A stretch of 64,000 nucleotides of DNA from the NCBI RefSeq assembly GCF_029338375.1, contig NZ_CP119804.1:868001-932000 (forward strand), read 5' to 3'. The position numbers and the translations under genes are program-made. This stretch comes from Halorussus lipolyticus (lineage in GTDB: Archaea > Halobacteriota > Halobacteria > Halobacteriales > Haladaptataceae). How positions within the stretch are numbered: the stretch's first letter is position 1; each line of letters starts with the position of its first letter. Below are positions 47,879-56,786 of the stretch, in pieces. The notes beneath the pieces are model-generated. The model saw nothing but the letters and a program-made list of their open reading frames with translations, was not told the DNA's origin and did no database searches.

Positions 47879-48700
47879 TCAGCCGTGAGAAACGCCGTCG
47901 CCGGCCTCGGCCTTCTTCCGGCGGAGCGCGGCCCGAGCGTTGCTGGCGTCGTAGCCGAAGAAGACGTTCTCGGCGTACTCGTCGGCGACTTCGGCGGCGT
48001 GAATCAGGTTGTCCACGTCAACGTCCACCGCGTAGAGTTCGACGCTGAAGGGGGTATCCAGCGCGTCCTCGAACCCGCTGGCGATGGTTTCGAGCCAGTA
48101 GGTCGTGGTGTAGGCCATGTCGTAGAGGGGCACGACGAACTCGTCCACGTACTCCGAGAGGGCGTCTAAGTCCAGTCCGGCGCGCTCGTAGAGGTGGCCC
48201 GGATACGGGTCGGGGTAGAGCGTGAGATAGGTCTTGCCCGGAATCCGGTCGGTGGCCTCGGCCACGAACTCGGTAATCACGTCGGCGCGCCACTCGAATC
48301 GGTCCTCGAAGTCGCTCTCCTCGAATCGGGCGGTACAGCGGTCACAGTAACAGTACTCCGCGCGCGGGAAGCCAACGTCGTCCAGTCGCACGTCGGGGTT
48401 GACCTCGGCGCAGTCCGAGACGATTTCGAGCAGGCCCTCGCGGTAGTCGTCGCGGGTCGGGCAGACGTAGGCCCAGTCGAAGTAGGGCCGCTCGCGGGTC
48501 GCTCGCTCGCCCTCGTCGCTGACCGGCGCGAGGTCCGGGTCGGCCTCGACTGCGGCGTTGTCCCCGAAGCACGACACCATGCTCACCCCCGACTCGACCG
48601 GTTCGGCCGACCGACCGGTCACGTCCTTGACCTCCAGAAAACTCAGGTCGAACTCCGGCCAGTCGAGTTCCTCCTCGTTGCGCGTGACGACGCCGAACAT
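47879..48700 (-). CDS. Conserved haloarchaeal TIM-barrel-like protein, 273 aa
   Basis: I choose the ATG at 48700 (MFGVVTRNEEELDW). The chain has a Cys-containing motif FPRAEYCYCDRCTARFEESDFE near residues 119-140 (a possible metal site with C-x-C-x2-C) and many barrel-like strands: VSMVSCFGDNAA, TYLTLYPDPYPGH, EFVVPLYDMAYTTTYWLETI, PFSVELYAVDVD, ENVFFGYDASNARAALR. It resembles haloarchaeal proteins of unknown function with a glycosidase-like fold. The C-terminus is basic. Not assigned. Confidence 0.7.
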   Translation of the reverse strand: MFGVVTRNEEELDWPEFDLSFLEVKDVTGRSAEPVESGVSMVSCFGDNAAVEADPDLAPVSDEGERATRERPYFDWAYVCPTRDDYREGLLEIVSDCAEVNPDVRLDDVGFPRAEYCYCDRCTARFEESDFEDRFEWRADVITEFVAEATDRIPGKTYLTLYPDPYPGHLYERAGLDLDALSEYVDEFVVPLYDMAYTTTYWLETIASGFEDALDTPFSVELYAVDVDVDNLIHAAEVADEYAENVFFGYDASNARAALRRKKAEAGDGVSHG

Positions 48701-48750
48701 ACCCCGACTTGGCGGGCCGACTGGGTAAGTGGTTCGTTCTCTGGCGCTCG

Positions 48751-49482
48751 CTATCCTCGACTGCACCCCTTCGGTAGACTCCCGTCGGTCAGTCCGGGTT
48801 GCTGGACGCCGCCGACCGACCAGTTCGACGCCGCGCCCTTGATGACGAGGGCCTCGCCGACCGTGCCGTTCTGCACCGTGATGTCGGGATTTTCATCGCC
48901 GGCCTGCGGAGCAATCGAGGAGTTCCCGGCGGCCTGCGACCCGAGCGTGGCGTTGCCACAGAGGAAGGCGGCGTCCACCACGATGCGGTCGATGACGACG
49001 CCCGAGACGGTCTGGTTTTTGGTCCAGTGGCGCTCTAAGGTCCGGTTCTCGACGTTGGGGTCGATGAACCCGCCGCCGGGGATGGAGAGAATCGACTTGT
49101 TCCGGATGACCAACTTTCGGGCGGTCACGCTCTTGAGTCGCCCGCGCTCGATTTCGAACTGGCCGACCGACACGTTCGACAGCGTGACGTTGGCCCGCGA
49201 CCCGTTTTCGGTCGTGGCGTTCCGAATCAGGACCTCATCGACCGTGGCGTTCACCACCGTCGAGTTCCGCAGGAGCCACGTCTCGATGGTCACGTTGTTG
49301 AGCGACACCTTGTACTGGGCTATCGGCCCGCCGGTCCGGTGGATTGGCTCGTCGGTCACCCCGACTCGGTCCGCCGGGGCGTTTCGGTCGGCCTCGGCGT
49401 CCGCGATGCCCGCGACCGGGGCGACTCCCGCGAACAGAACCAGCGCCGACAGTGCGACCGTAAGCGTTGCTCGTGTACTCAT
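48751..49482 (-). CDS. Secreted Asn-rich beta-helix-like protein, 243 aa
   Basis: Sec-type signal: STRATLTVALSALVLFAGVA, cleavage near GIADA. The mature chain is rich in N-x-S/T sequons (about a dozen, such as NNVTIE, RNSTVV, NATVDE, NKSI, NQTV) and in short strands with NVT/NAT spacing of about 8-12 residues, as in pectate-lyase-like or pentapeptide-like beta helices. One Cys lies in FLCGNA and one in KGCSRG at the C-terminus, perhaps a disulfide. No membrane anchor is seen. Confidence 0.75.
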   Translation of the reverse strand: MSTRATLTVALSALVLFAGVAPVAGIADAEADRNAPADRVGVTDEPIHRTGGPIAQYKVSLNNVTIETWLLRNSTVVNATVDEVLIRNATTENGSRANVTLSNVSVGQFEIERGRLKSVTARKLVIRNKSILSIPGGGFIDPNVENRTLERHWTKNQTVSGVVIDRIVVDAAFLCGNATLGSQAAGNSSIAPQAGDENPDITVQNGTVGEALVIKGAASNWSVGGVQQPGLTDGSLPKGCSRG

Positions 49483-49620
49483 TCCCAGAGACGTACTCCG
49501 ACGCGGAAGATAAACGAAAACGACCGTTCTGACCGTTTGGAAGCGTAACGAAACGTTTCGGGCCGAGTAGCGGCCGCTTATCCCGACTCCGCCGGGAGCG
49601 CCGCCAGCGCGAGGACGCCG

Positions 49621-50082
49621 CTACTTGACTGCGATGTGGGCCGCGAGGTCCTCGCGGACGATGGTCTCGCAGTACTCGCACCGAACCCCCTCGTCCAGCA
49701 CGTCGAATTTGGTCTCGACGGGTTCGTTGGCGTTGGTGATGCAGTTGTGGTTCGGACACGACAGCACGCCGACCACGCGCTCGGGGCGTTCGAGGTACTG
49801 CTTCTCGACCACCTCGTACTCCCGGATGATGTTGATGGTGGCCTCGGGCGCGATGAGCGACAGCACGTCCACCTCGTCTTGGCTGAGTTCGCGGCCCTCG
49901 ACCTTCACGATGTCCTTCTGGCTCATCTGGTCGCTCGGGATGTTCATGCCGACGCTGACCGTCTCGCCCGCCCGGCCGTCGATGCCGAGGATGGCGAGGA
50001 CGTTGAGGGCCTGTCCGGCCCGGATGTGGTCGATGACGGTGCCTCGGGGAATCTTGCTCACGCGGAGTTGGTGGTCGCTCAT
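49621..50082 (-). CDS. pyrI: Aspartate carbamoyltransferase regulatory chain PyrI, 153 aa
   Basis: PyrI binds CTP or ATP and tunes aspartate carbamoyltransferase. Motifs: [27 protein letters not shown] near residues 5-31, [13 protein letters not shown] near 54-66, and the zinc-binding C-terminal domain with [13 protein letters not shown] near residue 107 and CEYCET near 139 (four Cys). Length is normal. It overlaps the pyrB stop by 4 nt, so the two chains are translated together. Confidence 0.95.
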   Translation of the reverse strand: MSDHQLRVSKIPRGTVIDHIRAGQALNVLAILGIDGRAGETVSVGMNIPSDQMSQKDIVKVEGRELSQDEVDVLSLIAPEATINIIREYEVVEKQYLERPERVVGVLSCPNHNCITNANEPVETKFDVLDEGVRCEYCETIVREDLAAHIAVK

Positions 50083-50993
50083 CGGTTGTCCTCCAGCATC
50101 CGGTCGAGAAGCGCCATGCGGACCGGCACGCCGTTGTGGGCCTGTTCGAAGTAGGTCGCGTACTTGGTGTCGTCAACCTCGGGCGCGATTTCGTCCACTC
50201 GCGGCAGGGGGTGCATGACCGTCAGGTCGTCCTTCGCCGATTCGAGCGTTTCGAGGTCGATGCCGTACTCGCCCGCGACCTGCTGGTACTCGTTCTCGTC
50301 GGGGAATCGCTCGCGCTGGATGCGGGTGACGTACAGCACGTCGAGCGCGGGCAGAATCTCGTCGAGTTCCGTATGCTCGCGGACCATCGCGCCCGACTCG
50401 TGGAGGTCGTAGCGCACGCTCCGGGGCAGTTTCAGGCTCTCGGGGCTAATGAAGTGCTGGTCCGCGTCGAAGTTGGTCAGGGCGTTGGCCAGCGAGTGGA
50501 CCGTCCGGCCGTACTTCAGGTCGCCCATGATGCCGATGGTGAGGTCGTCTAAGCCGGCGTTCTCTCGGATGGTGTAGAGGTCCAGTAGGGTCTGGGTCGG
50601 GTGGTGGCCCGCGCCGTCTCCGGCGTTCAGGAGAGGCACGTCCACGAACTCGCTGACCATCTTGGCCGCGCCCTGACTCGGGTGGCGCAGAACCATCGCG
50701 TCGGCGTAGCCCTCGATGACGCGGGCGGTGTCGGCGAGGCTCTCGCCCTTCTTGACCGACGAGGACTCGACGCTCCCCATGTCCACGATGTCGCCGCCGA
50801 GGCGCTTGATTGCGGTCTCGAAACTCATCTTGGTGCGGGTACTCGGCTCGAAGAAACACAGGCCGAGGATGGCGTCGTCGTGGCGGTCGGCGAACGCGGC
50901 CGGGTCGGCGTCGATTTCGGCCGCGCGGTCGAGGACCGCCTCGACGTTCTCTCGGGAGAGTTGTTTGGCAGTTATGAGGTGGTCGTGCCGCAT
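50079..50993 (-). CDS. pyrB: Aspartate carbamoyltransferase catalytic chain PyrB, 304 aa
   Basis: PyrB condenses carbamoyl phosphate and aspartate in pyrimidine synthesis. The ATG at 50993 gives [20 protein letters not shown]. Motifs: [15 protein letters not shown] near residues 47-61 (carbamoyl phosphate loop S-T-R-T), [13 protein letters not shown] near 76-88 and [13 protein letters not shown] near 100-112, [12 protein letters not shown] near 131-142, and [17 protein letters not shown] near 262-278. Length is normal. The operon with pyrI is as in other euryarchaea. Confidence 0.96.
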   Translation of the reverse strand: MRHDHLITAKQLSRENVEAVLDRAAEIDADPAAFADRHDDAILGLCFFEPSTRTKMSFETAIKRLGGDIVDMGSVESSSVKKGESLADTARVIEGYADAMVLRHPSQGAAKMVSEFVDVPLLNAGDGAGHHPTQTLLDLYTIRENAGLDDLTIGIMGDLKYGRTVHSLANALTNFDADQHFISPESLKLPRSVRYDLHESGAMVREHTELDEILPALDVLYVTRIQRERFPDENEYQQVAGEYGIDLETLESAKDDLTVMHPLPRVDEIAPEVDDTKYATYFEQAHNGVPVRMALLDRMLEDNR

Positions 50994-51057
50994 TGGTAGT
51001 GTATCGGGAGCGAGTGGGCCTTGAATCTCTCGGAGTGAGTCGAGTCCGAGGCCAGAA

Positions 51058-51567
51058 TTATCGCTCGTCCGACACCTGCGCGACGTAGGTGTAGCCCTGC
51101 GTCCCGATGCGCTCGTCGTAGAACTCGCCGGTCCGGTCGTAGCCCGCCGACTCGTAGAACGACACGGCGCGGTCGTTCTCGGCCATGACGCCGAGGAGGA
51201 CGCGCTCGCCGCCCCAGTCGGCGATGGTCTCCTCGGCGCGGGCGAGCAACTGCTGGCCGATTCCCTCGCCCCACCGTTCGGGCGAGACGTAGAGTCGCCC
51301 GAGGTCGTAGACCGCGGGGTCGTCGTCGCTCGGCCGGGCCGAGACGAATCCCACCGGGACCCCGGCGTCGTCCACTGCAACCGCGAAGACGGTTTCGTCG
51401 TCCTCGATTTCGGCCCGGAAGCTCTCGGCGTCGTAGTGGTCGCCGAGGAAATCTTCGACGGTCTCCTCGCCGATTATCGGCGCGTGGGCCTCCTTCCACG
51501 CCCGGCGGGAGACTCGCTGGAGCGCGTCGATGTCGGCGGGTCTGCCCCGTCGAATCTCGATGGACAT
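51058..51567 (-). CDS. GNAT family N-acetyltransferase, 169 aa
   Basis: Acetyl-CoA dependent N-acetyltransferase. It begins [24 protein letters not shown]. The acetyl-CoA binding motif A is [24 protein letters not shown] near residues 97-120 (with R/Q-x-x-G-x-G/A), followed by [31 protein letters not shown], the usual end of a RimI/PhnO-like GNAT. The substrate is unknown. It lies 65 nt from the pyrB start region and is transcribed in the same direction. Confidence 0.9.
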   Translation of the reverse strand: MSIEIRRGRPADIDALQRVSRRAWKEAHAPIIGEETVEDFLGDHYDAESFRAEIEDDETVFAVAVDDAGVPVGFVSARPSDDDPAVYDLGRLYVSPERWGEGIGQQLLARAEETIADWGGERVLLGVMAENDRAVSFYESAGYDRTGEFYDERIGTQGYTYVAQVSDER

Positions 51568-51775
51568 ACCGGGGGTTCGCTCGCGGGGAAAATAGTGGTT
51601 CGGGAGGCGTAGCGGCGGGATGCAGGGGCCGCGCGCTGGCGTTCAGTGCGGTCGCCTGAGCGGCCTCTATTCGGAGCGAATGGAGAGCAGAGGATACGTC
51701 GCTTCGAAAGAGTCTCGCCATCGCAAAAACCTCCGATTTTCGAACGACTACGTTCGGTGAGACCTCGTGCTGTTG

Positions 51776-51798
51776 GGCGTGACTCGCTGTGTCACGCC
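51776..51798. repeat. 8 bp inverted repeat in a 404 nt gene-free stretch
   Basis: GGCGTGAC (51776-51783), loop TCGCTGT, GTCACGCC (51791-51798) form a stem-loop. It lies in 51568-51971 between the GNAT gene and the divergent DUF368 gene. The part near 51830-51875 is AT-rich and may hold the DUF368 promoter. No gene or known motif is seen otherwise. Confidence 0.4.
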
Positions 51799-51971
51799 AG
51801 CGCAGGCCGGAGTAGCAGTCACTGCAACCATCAAGCAATAAAAACAATTGCTTAGAAAACAAATATCTATGCTAGAGTGCGTCTGAATCACTCGAACGTC
51901 GGAGTCAATCGTCACGCGCTCGTCCCGAGAAAGCAAACCGTTTTCCGGCCCGTCATCGTACCACACGCCGA

Positions 51972-52934
51972 ATGAAACGCTGGCTCTCCATCTACCTCAA
52001 GGGCGTGTTCATGGGTGCCGCGGACGCCGTACCCGGCGTCTCCGGCGGTACCATCGCGCTGATAACCGGTATCTACGAGCGACTCGTCGGGGCCATCGCC
52101 GCCTTCGACCCCCGCGTGGTGGCCGACCTGCTGAGGGCCTACAATCCCGAGGCCCGCGGGCGAATCGCGGGGATGCTCCGCGAGATGGACGTGGCGTTCC
52201 TCCTCGTTCTGGGGAGCGGAATCATCACCGCCGTCGTCGCAGTGACCGGTCTCCTCGAACACGCGCTGGAAGCGTCTCCCGCAATCGTGTTCGCGTTCTT
52301 CGCGGGCCTGATTCTGGCCTCGGCAATCGTCCTCTGGAGCGAGGTCGGTCTCGACACGCCCGGTGAGATTGCGGCCGCAGTCGTCGGGTTCGGGGTCGCC
52401 TTCGTCGTCGCGGGCATCTCCGCCGAGTCCGGTCTCCCCCACGCGGTGCCCCTGCTGTTCGTCGCCGGGGCGCTCGGCATCAGCGCGATGGTCCTACCGG
52501 GCGTCTCGGGGTCGCTCCTGCTCTTGCTCCTCGGCCAGTACGAGTTCATGGTCGGCGAACTGCAGGGCTTCATCGACGCGGTGCTGGCGGGTGCGGTCGA
52601 TACCGCGCTCGACTCGCTGGTCAACATCTCCGCCTTCCTTGCTGGCGCGGCGGTCGGCATCCTCACCTTCGCTCGGGTCGTGGAGTGGGCGCTGTCGAAC
52701 TACCACCAACTCACCCTGACCTTCCTCGTGGCGCTGATGGTCGGCGCGCTCCGCTACCCCGTGGCCGAGGTGATAGCCGAAACTTCAGCGTGGACTCCGA
52801 GCCACACAGCCAGCGTCCTCGTCGCGGGTCTGGTCGGCGCGTTCGCGGTCCTGCTGGTTGATTACTACACCGACGACTTGGAGTACGTCGAGGACGACCC
52901 CACCGACCCGACGCCGGCACCCCGCAACGACTGA
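51972..52934 (+). CDS. DUF368 polyprenyl-phosphate transporter family protein, 320 aa
   Basis: DUF368 (PopT) proteins are membrane proteins now linked to polyprenyl phosphate recycling across the membrane. The start MKRWLSIYLKGVFMGAADAVPGVSGGTIALITGIYERLV (in pieces) contains the family's GxADAVPGVSGGTIAxxxGIY signature. A second, similar PGVSGS motif (SAMVLPGVSGSLLLLLLGQYEFM, near residue 175) gives the duplicated fold. About eight to ten helices are visible. In archaea the lipid carrier would be dolichyl phosphate, as used by AglB-type glycosylation. Confidence 0.92.
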   Translation: MKRWLSIYLKGVFMGAADAVPGVSGGTIALITGIYERLVGAIAAFDPRVVADLLRAYNPEARGRIAGMLREMDVAFLLVLGSGIITAVVAVTGLLEHALEASPAIVFAFFAGLILASAIVLWSEVGLDTPGEIAAAVVGFGVAFVVAGISAESGLPHAVPLLFVAGALGISAMVLPGVSGSLLLLLLGQYEFMVGELQGFIDAVLAGAVDTALDSLVNISAFLAGAAVGILTFARVVEWALSNYHQLTLTFLVALMVGALRYPVAEVIAETSAWTPSHTASVLVAGLVGAFAVLLVDYYTDDLEYVEDDPTDPTPAPRND

Positions 52935-52946
52935 GAACCGGCGGAG

Positions 52947-54098
52947 CTACGTCCGGCGCTCGGCGTCTACCCGGCGGAACACGGCGACCGGGAACCGGGG
53001 TTCGACGCGACTCGGGTGGCGGCCGCTCCCCGCGGACGAATCGGCCGCAACTCGTTCGAGGACGTTCCGCTCGGCGAGTTCGTAGAGGAACCGCTTGACG
53101 GTCGCCGGCGATAGGTCCGACCCCTCCGCAATGGCGCTCGCTGTGTCGTCTATCGGCGGAATCGGGTCGAGCGCCACCAGCGCCGAGAGGACCGCCCGGC
53201 GGTTCTCGGGCAGGGCGAACACTCGCCCGACGTGGACGCTGTTCTCCGGCACGCCGTCGATGCCGGCGTCCACGTCGCTGGCCCGGATTCGGTTGGCACC
53301 GTCGGCCTCGGCCCGGTCGGCCGCGCCGAACAGCGCCGCCAGCGCGTCGTGTGCATCGCCGGTGGCCCACTCGGCGACTCGCCGGGCCTGCCCGTGCCCG
53401 AGGGCGTTGCTCGCCAGCGCCTGCGAGACTCGTTCGGTCAGGATGTCCACCAGCGCGTGCTGGCGGTACTCGGGCACGTGGACCGTCTCGGCGCTCCAGT
53501 CGTCGGGGACCGACCGGCCCACCGCCACGACTGCCACGTCGTCCGCGAACGGCGCGAACCACTGCCGGAGTTGGGCCTCGGAGGGCGAGTCGGGGTCCGA
53601 AACGTGGTCTACGGCGACGACCGCGGTTCTGGTCGGCGAGGAGAACTCCTCGACGACCCGGTTCCGGAGCGTCTCGGTCCCGACGCCTCGCCGGGGAACT
53701 GACTCCTCGACCACGGAATCGAGGAGCGTGTGGTAGAATCGGAACTCGCTGGTGGTGCGGTAGGCGTCGAGGTGGACGAATTCGACGGAATCGGTCGCGG
53801 TCCCGGCCCGCGTCGTCGTCCCGATTTGGCGGTGGCGCTGGCCGAACTGGTCGTTGAGGTGGGTGAACAGCGCGTTCACGAGCGCCGACTTGCCAGCGCC
53901 CTTCGGCCCGTAGATTGCGAGGTCTGGCGGGAGTCGCTGGTCGAACACCGGGTCCAGCACGTCCAGCAGTCGTTCGAGGACCGGTCCCCGGCCGACCGGG
54001 TCGGGCAGGTGGACCGCGGGGTTCAGGGGACTCAGGTCCACCAGCAGGTCGTCGTCCCGTGCGGTCTGTCGGCGTGCGATGCGTTGTTCGAGGTCCAT
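52947..54098 (-). CDS. Cdc6/Orc1-like AAA ATPase with altered Walker B, 383 aa
   Basis: Resembles archaeal Cdc6/Orc1 initiators: a basic N-terminus (MDLEQRIARRQTARDDDLL), DPVGRGPVLERLLDVLDPVF, Walker A GPKGAGKSAL (residues 64-73), an AAA lid and a C-terminal winged helix (GSDLSPATVKRFLYELAERNVLERV). Walker B is TAVVAVDHVSD with D164-H165 in place of the usual D-E, so ATP hydrolysis may be lost. The protein could be a DNA-binding regulator rather than a replication initiator. No origin-like repeat cluster (ORB) was seen near it. It is 4 nt from glpC. Confidence 0.83.
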   Translation of the reverse strand: MDLEQRIARRQTARDDDLLVDLSPLNPAVHLPDPVGRGPVLERLLDVLDPVFDQRLPPDLAIYGPKGAGKSALVNALFTHLNDQFGQRHRQIGTTTRAGTATDSVEFVHLDAYRTTSEFRFYHTLLDSVVEESVPRRGVGTETLRNRVVEEFSSPTRTAVVAVDHVSDPDSPSEAQLRQWFAPFADDVAVVAVGRSVPDDWSAETVHVPEYRQHALVDILTERVSQALASNALGHGQARRVAEWATGDAHDALAALFGAADRAEADGANRIRASDVDAGIDGVPENSVHVGRVFALPENRRAVLSALVALDPIPPIDDTASAIAEGSDLSPATVKRFLYELAERNVLERVAADSSAGSGRHPSRVEPRFPVAVFRRVDAERRT

Positions 54099-54102
54099 GC
54101 TC

Positions 54103-55488
54103 TCAGTCGCTCCTCTCGACCAGCGCCTCGGCCATCACTTCGAGGGGGTGGCGAATCTCGTAGCCCGTGCCGTGTTCCATCTGCATCGCGCAGGTCGGGC
54201 ACTCGGTCATACCGGTTTCGGCGTCGGCGGCCTCCATGTGGTCGAACATCTCCGCGCCGATTGCCATAGAGGTGTCGTACTTCTCCGCTTTCCACCCGTA
54301 GGTGCCCGAGATGCCCGAACACGACTCGCCCACGTCCTCGGCGTTCGCGCCGTCGAGGCGGTCCAACATCTCGATGGCCTGTCCGTCAACGCCCTGATTC
54401 CGGGCGTGGCAGGGCGCGTGGTAGGCGAAATCGGCGTCGTCGGCGAGTTCGGCGGATTCGAGTTCGGCCGCCAAGTCCTCGTGGAGTCGCAGGTACTCGA
54501 CGGCCTCGTAGGTCCGGCCAGCGACGCTGGCGGTGCCCTCGAAGTCGAACAGTTCGGGGTACTCTTGGCGGAGCGACAGCGAACAGGAGGTGCAGGAGGC
54601 GATAACGTCCGCGCCCTCCTCGATTGCGGCCGCGAGTTCCGAGACGTTGGTCTCGGCCGCGCGCCGGGCGTCGGCCAGCATCCCGTTGGCGAACATCGGC
54701 GTGCCCGAACACTTCTGGGGCGGGACCATAATCTCGTAGCCGAAGTGTTCGTAGAGGCGGACCATCGACTTGCCGACCTCGGGGGTGTTGTAGTTGGAGT
54801 AACACCCGTGGAAGTAGGCGACGCGCTTGTCCGCCGACTCGACTTTTGCGCCGCCGCGCTCTGCTCGCGCCTTCCGCGCTCGCTTTTTCGAGGCGGTGTT
54901 GCCGCCTCGCTTTTCCCACCACTCCCGAAACGTTTCGTGGGCGAACTCCGGGAACTCGCGTTCGCTGGTGACGCCGAGCAGTTTCTCGCCGACCGACTGG
55001 ACCAGCGAACTGCCCATGAAGAAGTTGGTGAGTCGGGGGACTTTGCTCCCCAACTCGGCGAAAAAGCGGTAGTTCGACAGCATCCGATTCCGGACGTACT
55101 CGCGGGATAGCTTCTCCATCTGTTCTTCCACGAACGCGCCGCGGGCCGTGTTGTGCATCTGGCTCAGGGGCACGTCGGAGGGGCAGGCCGAGTCGCACCG
55201 CATGCAGTTCGAGCAGGACATCACCGAGTCGTCGATGTCGTGGTCGTCCTTGCGCTTGAGACGCCACTGCTCGGGTCCCTGAAACTTCGGGCCGGGGAAC
55301 TCGTCGTCCACCTCGGCGACCGGGCAGTTGGTGTCGCAGGTCGAACACTTGTAGCAGTCGTCGCTCCCCGGCCGGAGGTCCATCTCCTCGCTCTCGGGGA
55401 ACACCTGCACCGGTTCGAACTCGTCGTCTTCGATGGTCTCCTCGGTTCTCGCGTCGTGGGGGTCTCCCCCGCTCTCTGCGTCACTCAT
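54103..55488 (-). CDS. glpC: Anaerobic-type glycerol-3-phosphate dehydrogenase subunit C (GlpC), 461 aa
   Basis: GlpC anchors the GlpABC complex and carries Fe-S clusters and the CCG quinone-site motifs. Two ferredoxin-type clusters: DDCYKCSTCDTNCPVAE near residues 41-57 and CSNCMRCDSACPSDVP near 95-110. Two cysteine-rich CCG-like domains follow: YFHGCYSNYNTPEVGKS near 228, PQKCSGTPMFANG near 260, YHAPCHARNQGVDG near 355 and ECPTCAMQMEHGTG near 437. It is the third gene in the order glpA, glpB, glpC. Confidence 0.94.
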   Translation of the reverse strand: MSDAESGGDPHDARTEETIEDDEFEPVQVFPESEEMDLRPGSDDCYKCSTCDTNCPVAEVDDEFPGPKFQGPEQWRLKRKDDHDIDDSVMSCSNCMRCDSACPSDVPLSQMHNTARGAFVEEQMEKLSREYVRNRMLSNYRFFAELGSKVPRLTNFFMGSSLVQSVGEKLLGVTSEREFPEFAHETFREWWEKRGGNTASKKRARKARAERGGAKVESADKRVAYFHGCYSNYNTPEVGKSMVRLYEHFGYEIMVPPQKCSGTPMFANGMLADARRAAETNVSELAAAIEEGADVIASCTSCSLSLRQEYPELFDFEGTASVAGRTYEAVEYLRLHEDLAAELESAELADDADFAYHAPCHARNQGVDGQAIEMLDRLDGANAEDVGESCSGISGTYGWKAEKYDTSMAIGAEMFDHMEAADAETGMTECPTCAMQMEHGTGYEIRHPLEVMAEALVERSD

Positions 55489-55490
55489 GA

Positions 55491-56786
55491 TTACTTGGTC
55501 ACCTCTCGGGCCGCAGAGAGTCCGGCTGTCCGCCCGGTGGCGAGCGAGACGCCGCTTCCGGATTTCTCCGCGGGGAAGTCGTAGCCGCCGAGGACCGCCC
55601 CGACGGCGCGCAGGTTCGGAAACTCCGGTTCGCCCTCTCGGTCGAGGGGTCGCAGGTCGTCGTCGGTCTCGACGCCGAACCGGACGAAGGGGTGATTTCC
55701 GAAGGCGTCGTCGGCGAACCAGTCGTACCGGTCGCTCGGGTGTGGGACGTGGCAGTCGAAAATCGGCTCGGAGACGCCCTCGCGGTCCGAGTCGATGCCT
55801 TTGCCCACGAGGCCGCCGGTCGCCAGCACGAACTGGTCGGCGTGGAAGGGGATGGCCGCGCCGTTGCGGTCCACCCTAATCGCGGCGATGCGTCCCGATT
55901 CGCCGTCCTCGAAATCGACCACGGGATTGCCGGTCGTGAACCGGACCCCGGCGTCCCGGCAGGCCGACACCAGCGCGCCTTCGAGGCGCATGCCCGGAAG
56001 GCTCGGGGGTCCCATCGGCACCTCGAAGACCGCCGCGCCGAGTTCGGCTTCCAGCGACTCGCGGACCTCCTCGGTGTGGTGCTGGCCGAGGAGCGCGGGG
56101 AATCCGACGCGCTCCTCGCCGCGGAGATGTGGCTTCACCGCCTCGGCGAGGGCCTCGCGGGCCGGGAGTTCGGTGGTGTAGCCGTCGCCCGCGAGTTCGA
56201 TTCGCTCGTCGGCGTCGAGCGCGTCGGCGAACCGGGTTATCTTGGCGTCCACTCGGAAGTCGCCGGGGAACGAAATCGTCGCGCCGCGGGCGACGAACGG
56301 GACGCCCGCCGATTCGAGGTGGTCAGCCGAAAGCGGCGCGTCGAAGTCGGTGACGGACTCGAACCCGACGAGGAGGACGCTCCGGTCGTCGCTGGCCAGT
56401 CCGGCCGCGGTGGTTGCGGGGTAGCGCGCGGTCGGTTTCACGGTCCCGCCGTGGGTCGGCACGAGCGCGTTCCGGTCGGTGTGGCCGCCCCGGTAGCGGT
56501 CGCCGACCACCTCGTCGAAAAGCGCGAGGGCCTCGCGGACGCCCTCGACGCCGACTCGGCGGTACGGGTGCGACTCGGGCAAGTCCGGAATCGCGTCGAA
56601 GGGGTCCGAGCGAAGGTTTCCGTCGGGGTCGTATCCGAGTACGTCCACCAGTCCGCTCGCGCTCCGGAGCGTGGACTCCTTGTGCGAGAGCAGGCGGACC
56701 GCCGCCCCTTCGCGGGCCGCGGCGAGCGCCGCTGTCATCCCGGCGAGGCCGCCCCCGATAACCGTCACGTCGTCTTCAATCGCCAC
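55491..56786 (-). CDS. glpB: Glycerol-3-phosphate dehydrogenase subunit B (GlpB), 431 aa
   Basis: GlpB is a second flavoprotein of the GlpABC complex. I choose the GTG at 56786, which starts [21 protein letters not shown], the FAD-binding GxGxxG motif; it overlaps the glpA stop by 11 nt. Other features: [24 protein letters not shown] near residues 33-56, [23 protein letters not shown] near the C-terminus (residues about 402-424), the second FAD contact. Length agrees with bacterial GlpB. No alternative start fits better. Confidence 0.93.
   Translation of the reverse strand: MAIEDDVTVIGGGLAGMTAALAAAREGAAVRLLSHKESTLRSASGLVDVLGYDPDGNLRSDPFDAIPDLPESHPYRRVGVEGVREALALFDEVVGDRYRGGHTDRNALVPTHGGTVKPTARYPATTAAGLASDDRSVLLVGFESVTDFDAPLSADHLESAGVPFVARGATISFPGDFRVDAKITRFADALDADERIELAGDGYTTELPAREALAEAVKPHLRGEERVGFPALLGQHHTEEVRESLEAELGAAVFEVPMGPPSLPGMRLEGALVSACRDAGVRFTTGNPVVDFEDGESGRIAAIRVDRNGAAIPFHADQFVLATGGLVGKGIDSDREGVSEPIFDCHVPHPSDRYDWFADDAFGNHPFVRFGVETDDDLRPLDREGEPEFPNLRAVGAVLGGYDFPAEKSGSGVSLATGRTAGLSAAREVTK

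Noticed and set aside
51568..51971. Small open frames in the gap before the DUF368 gene
   Set aside because: They lack plausible starts and have a non-haloarchaeal amino acid composition (Arg/Ser-rich); the gap is better seen as regulatory or remnant sequence.
52947..54098. Replication origin beside the Cdc6-like gene
   Set aside because: No cluster of ORB-like repeats or AT-rich unwinding region was seen in the flanking sequence; the neighbours are tightly packed genes.
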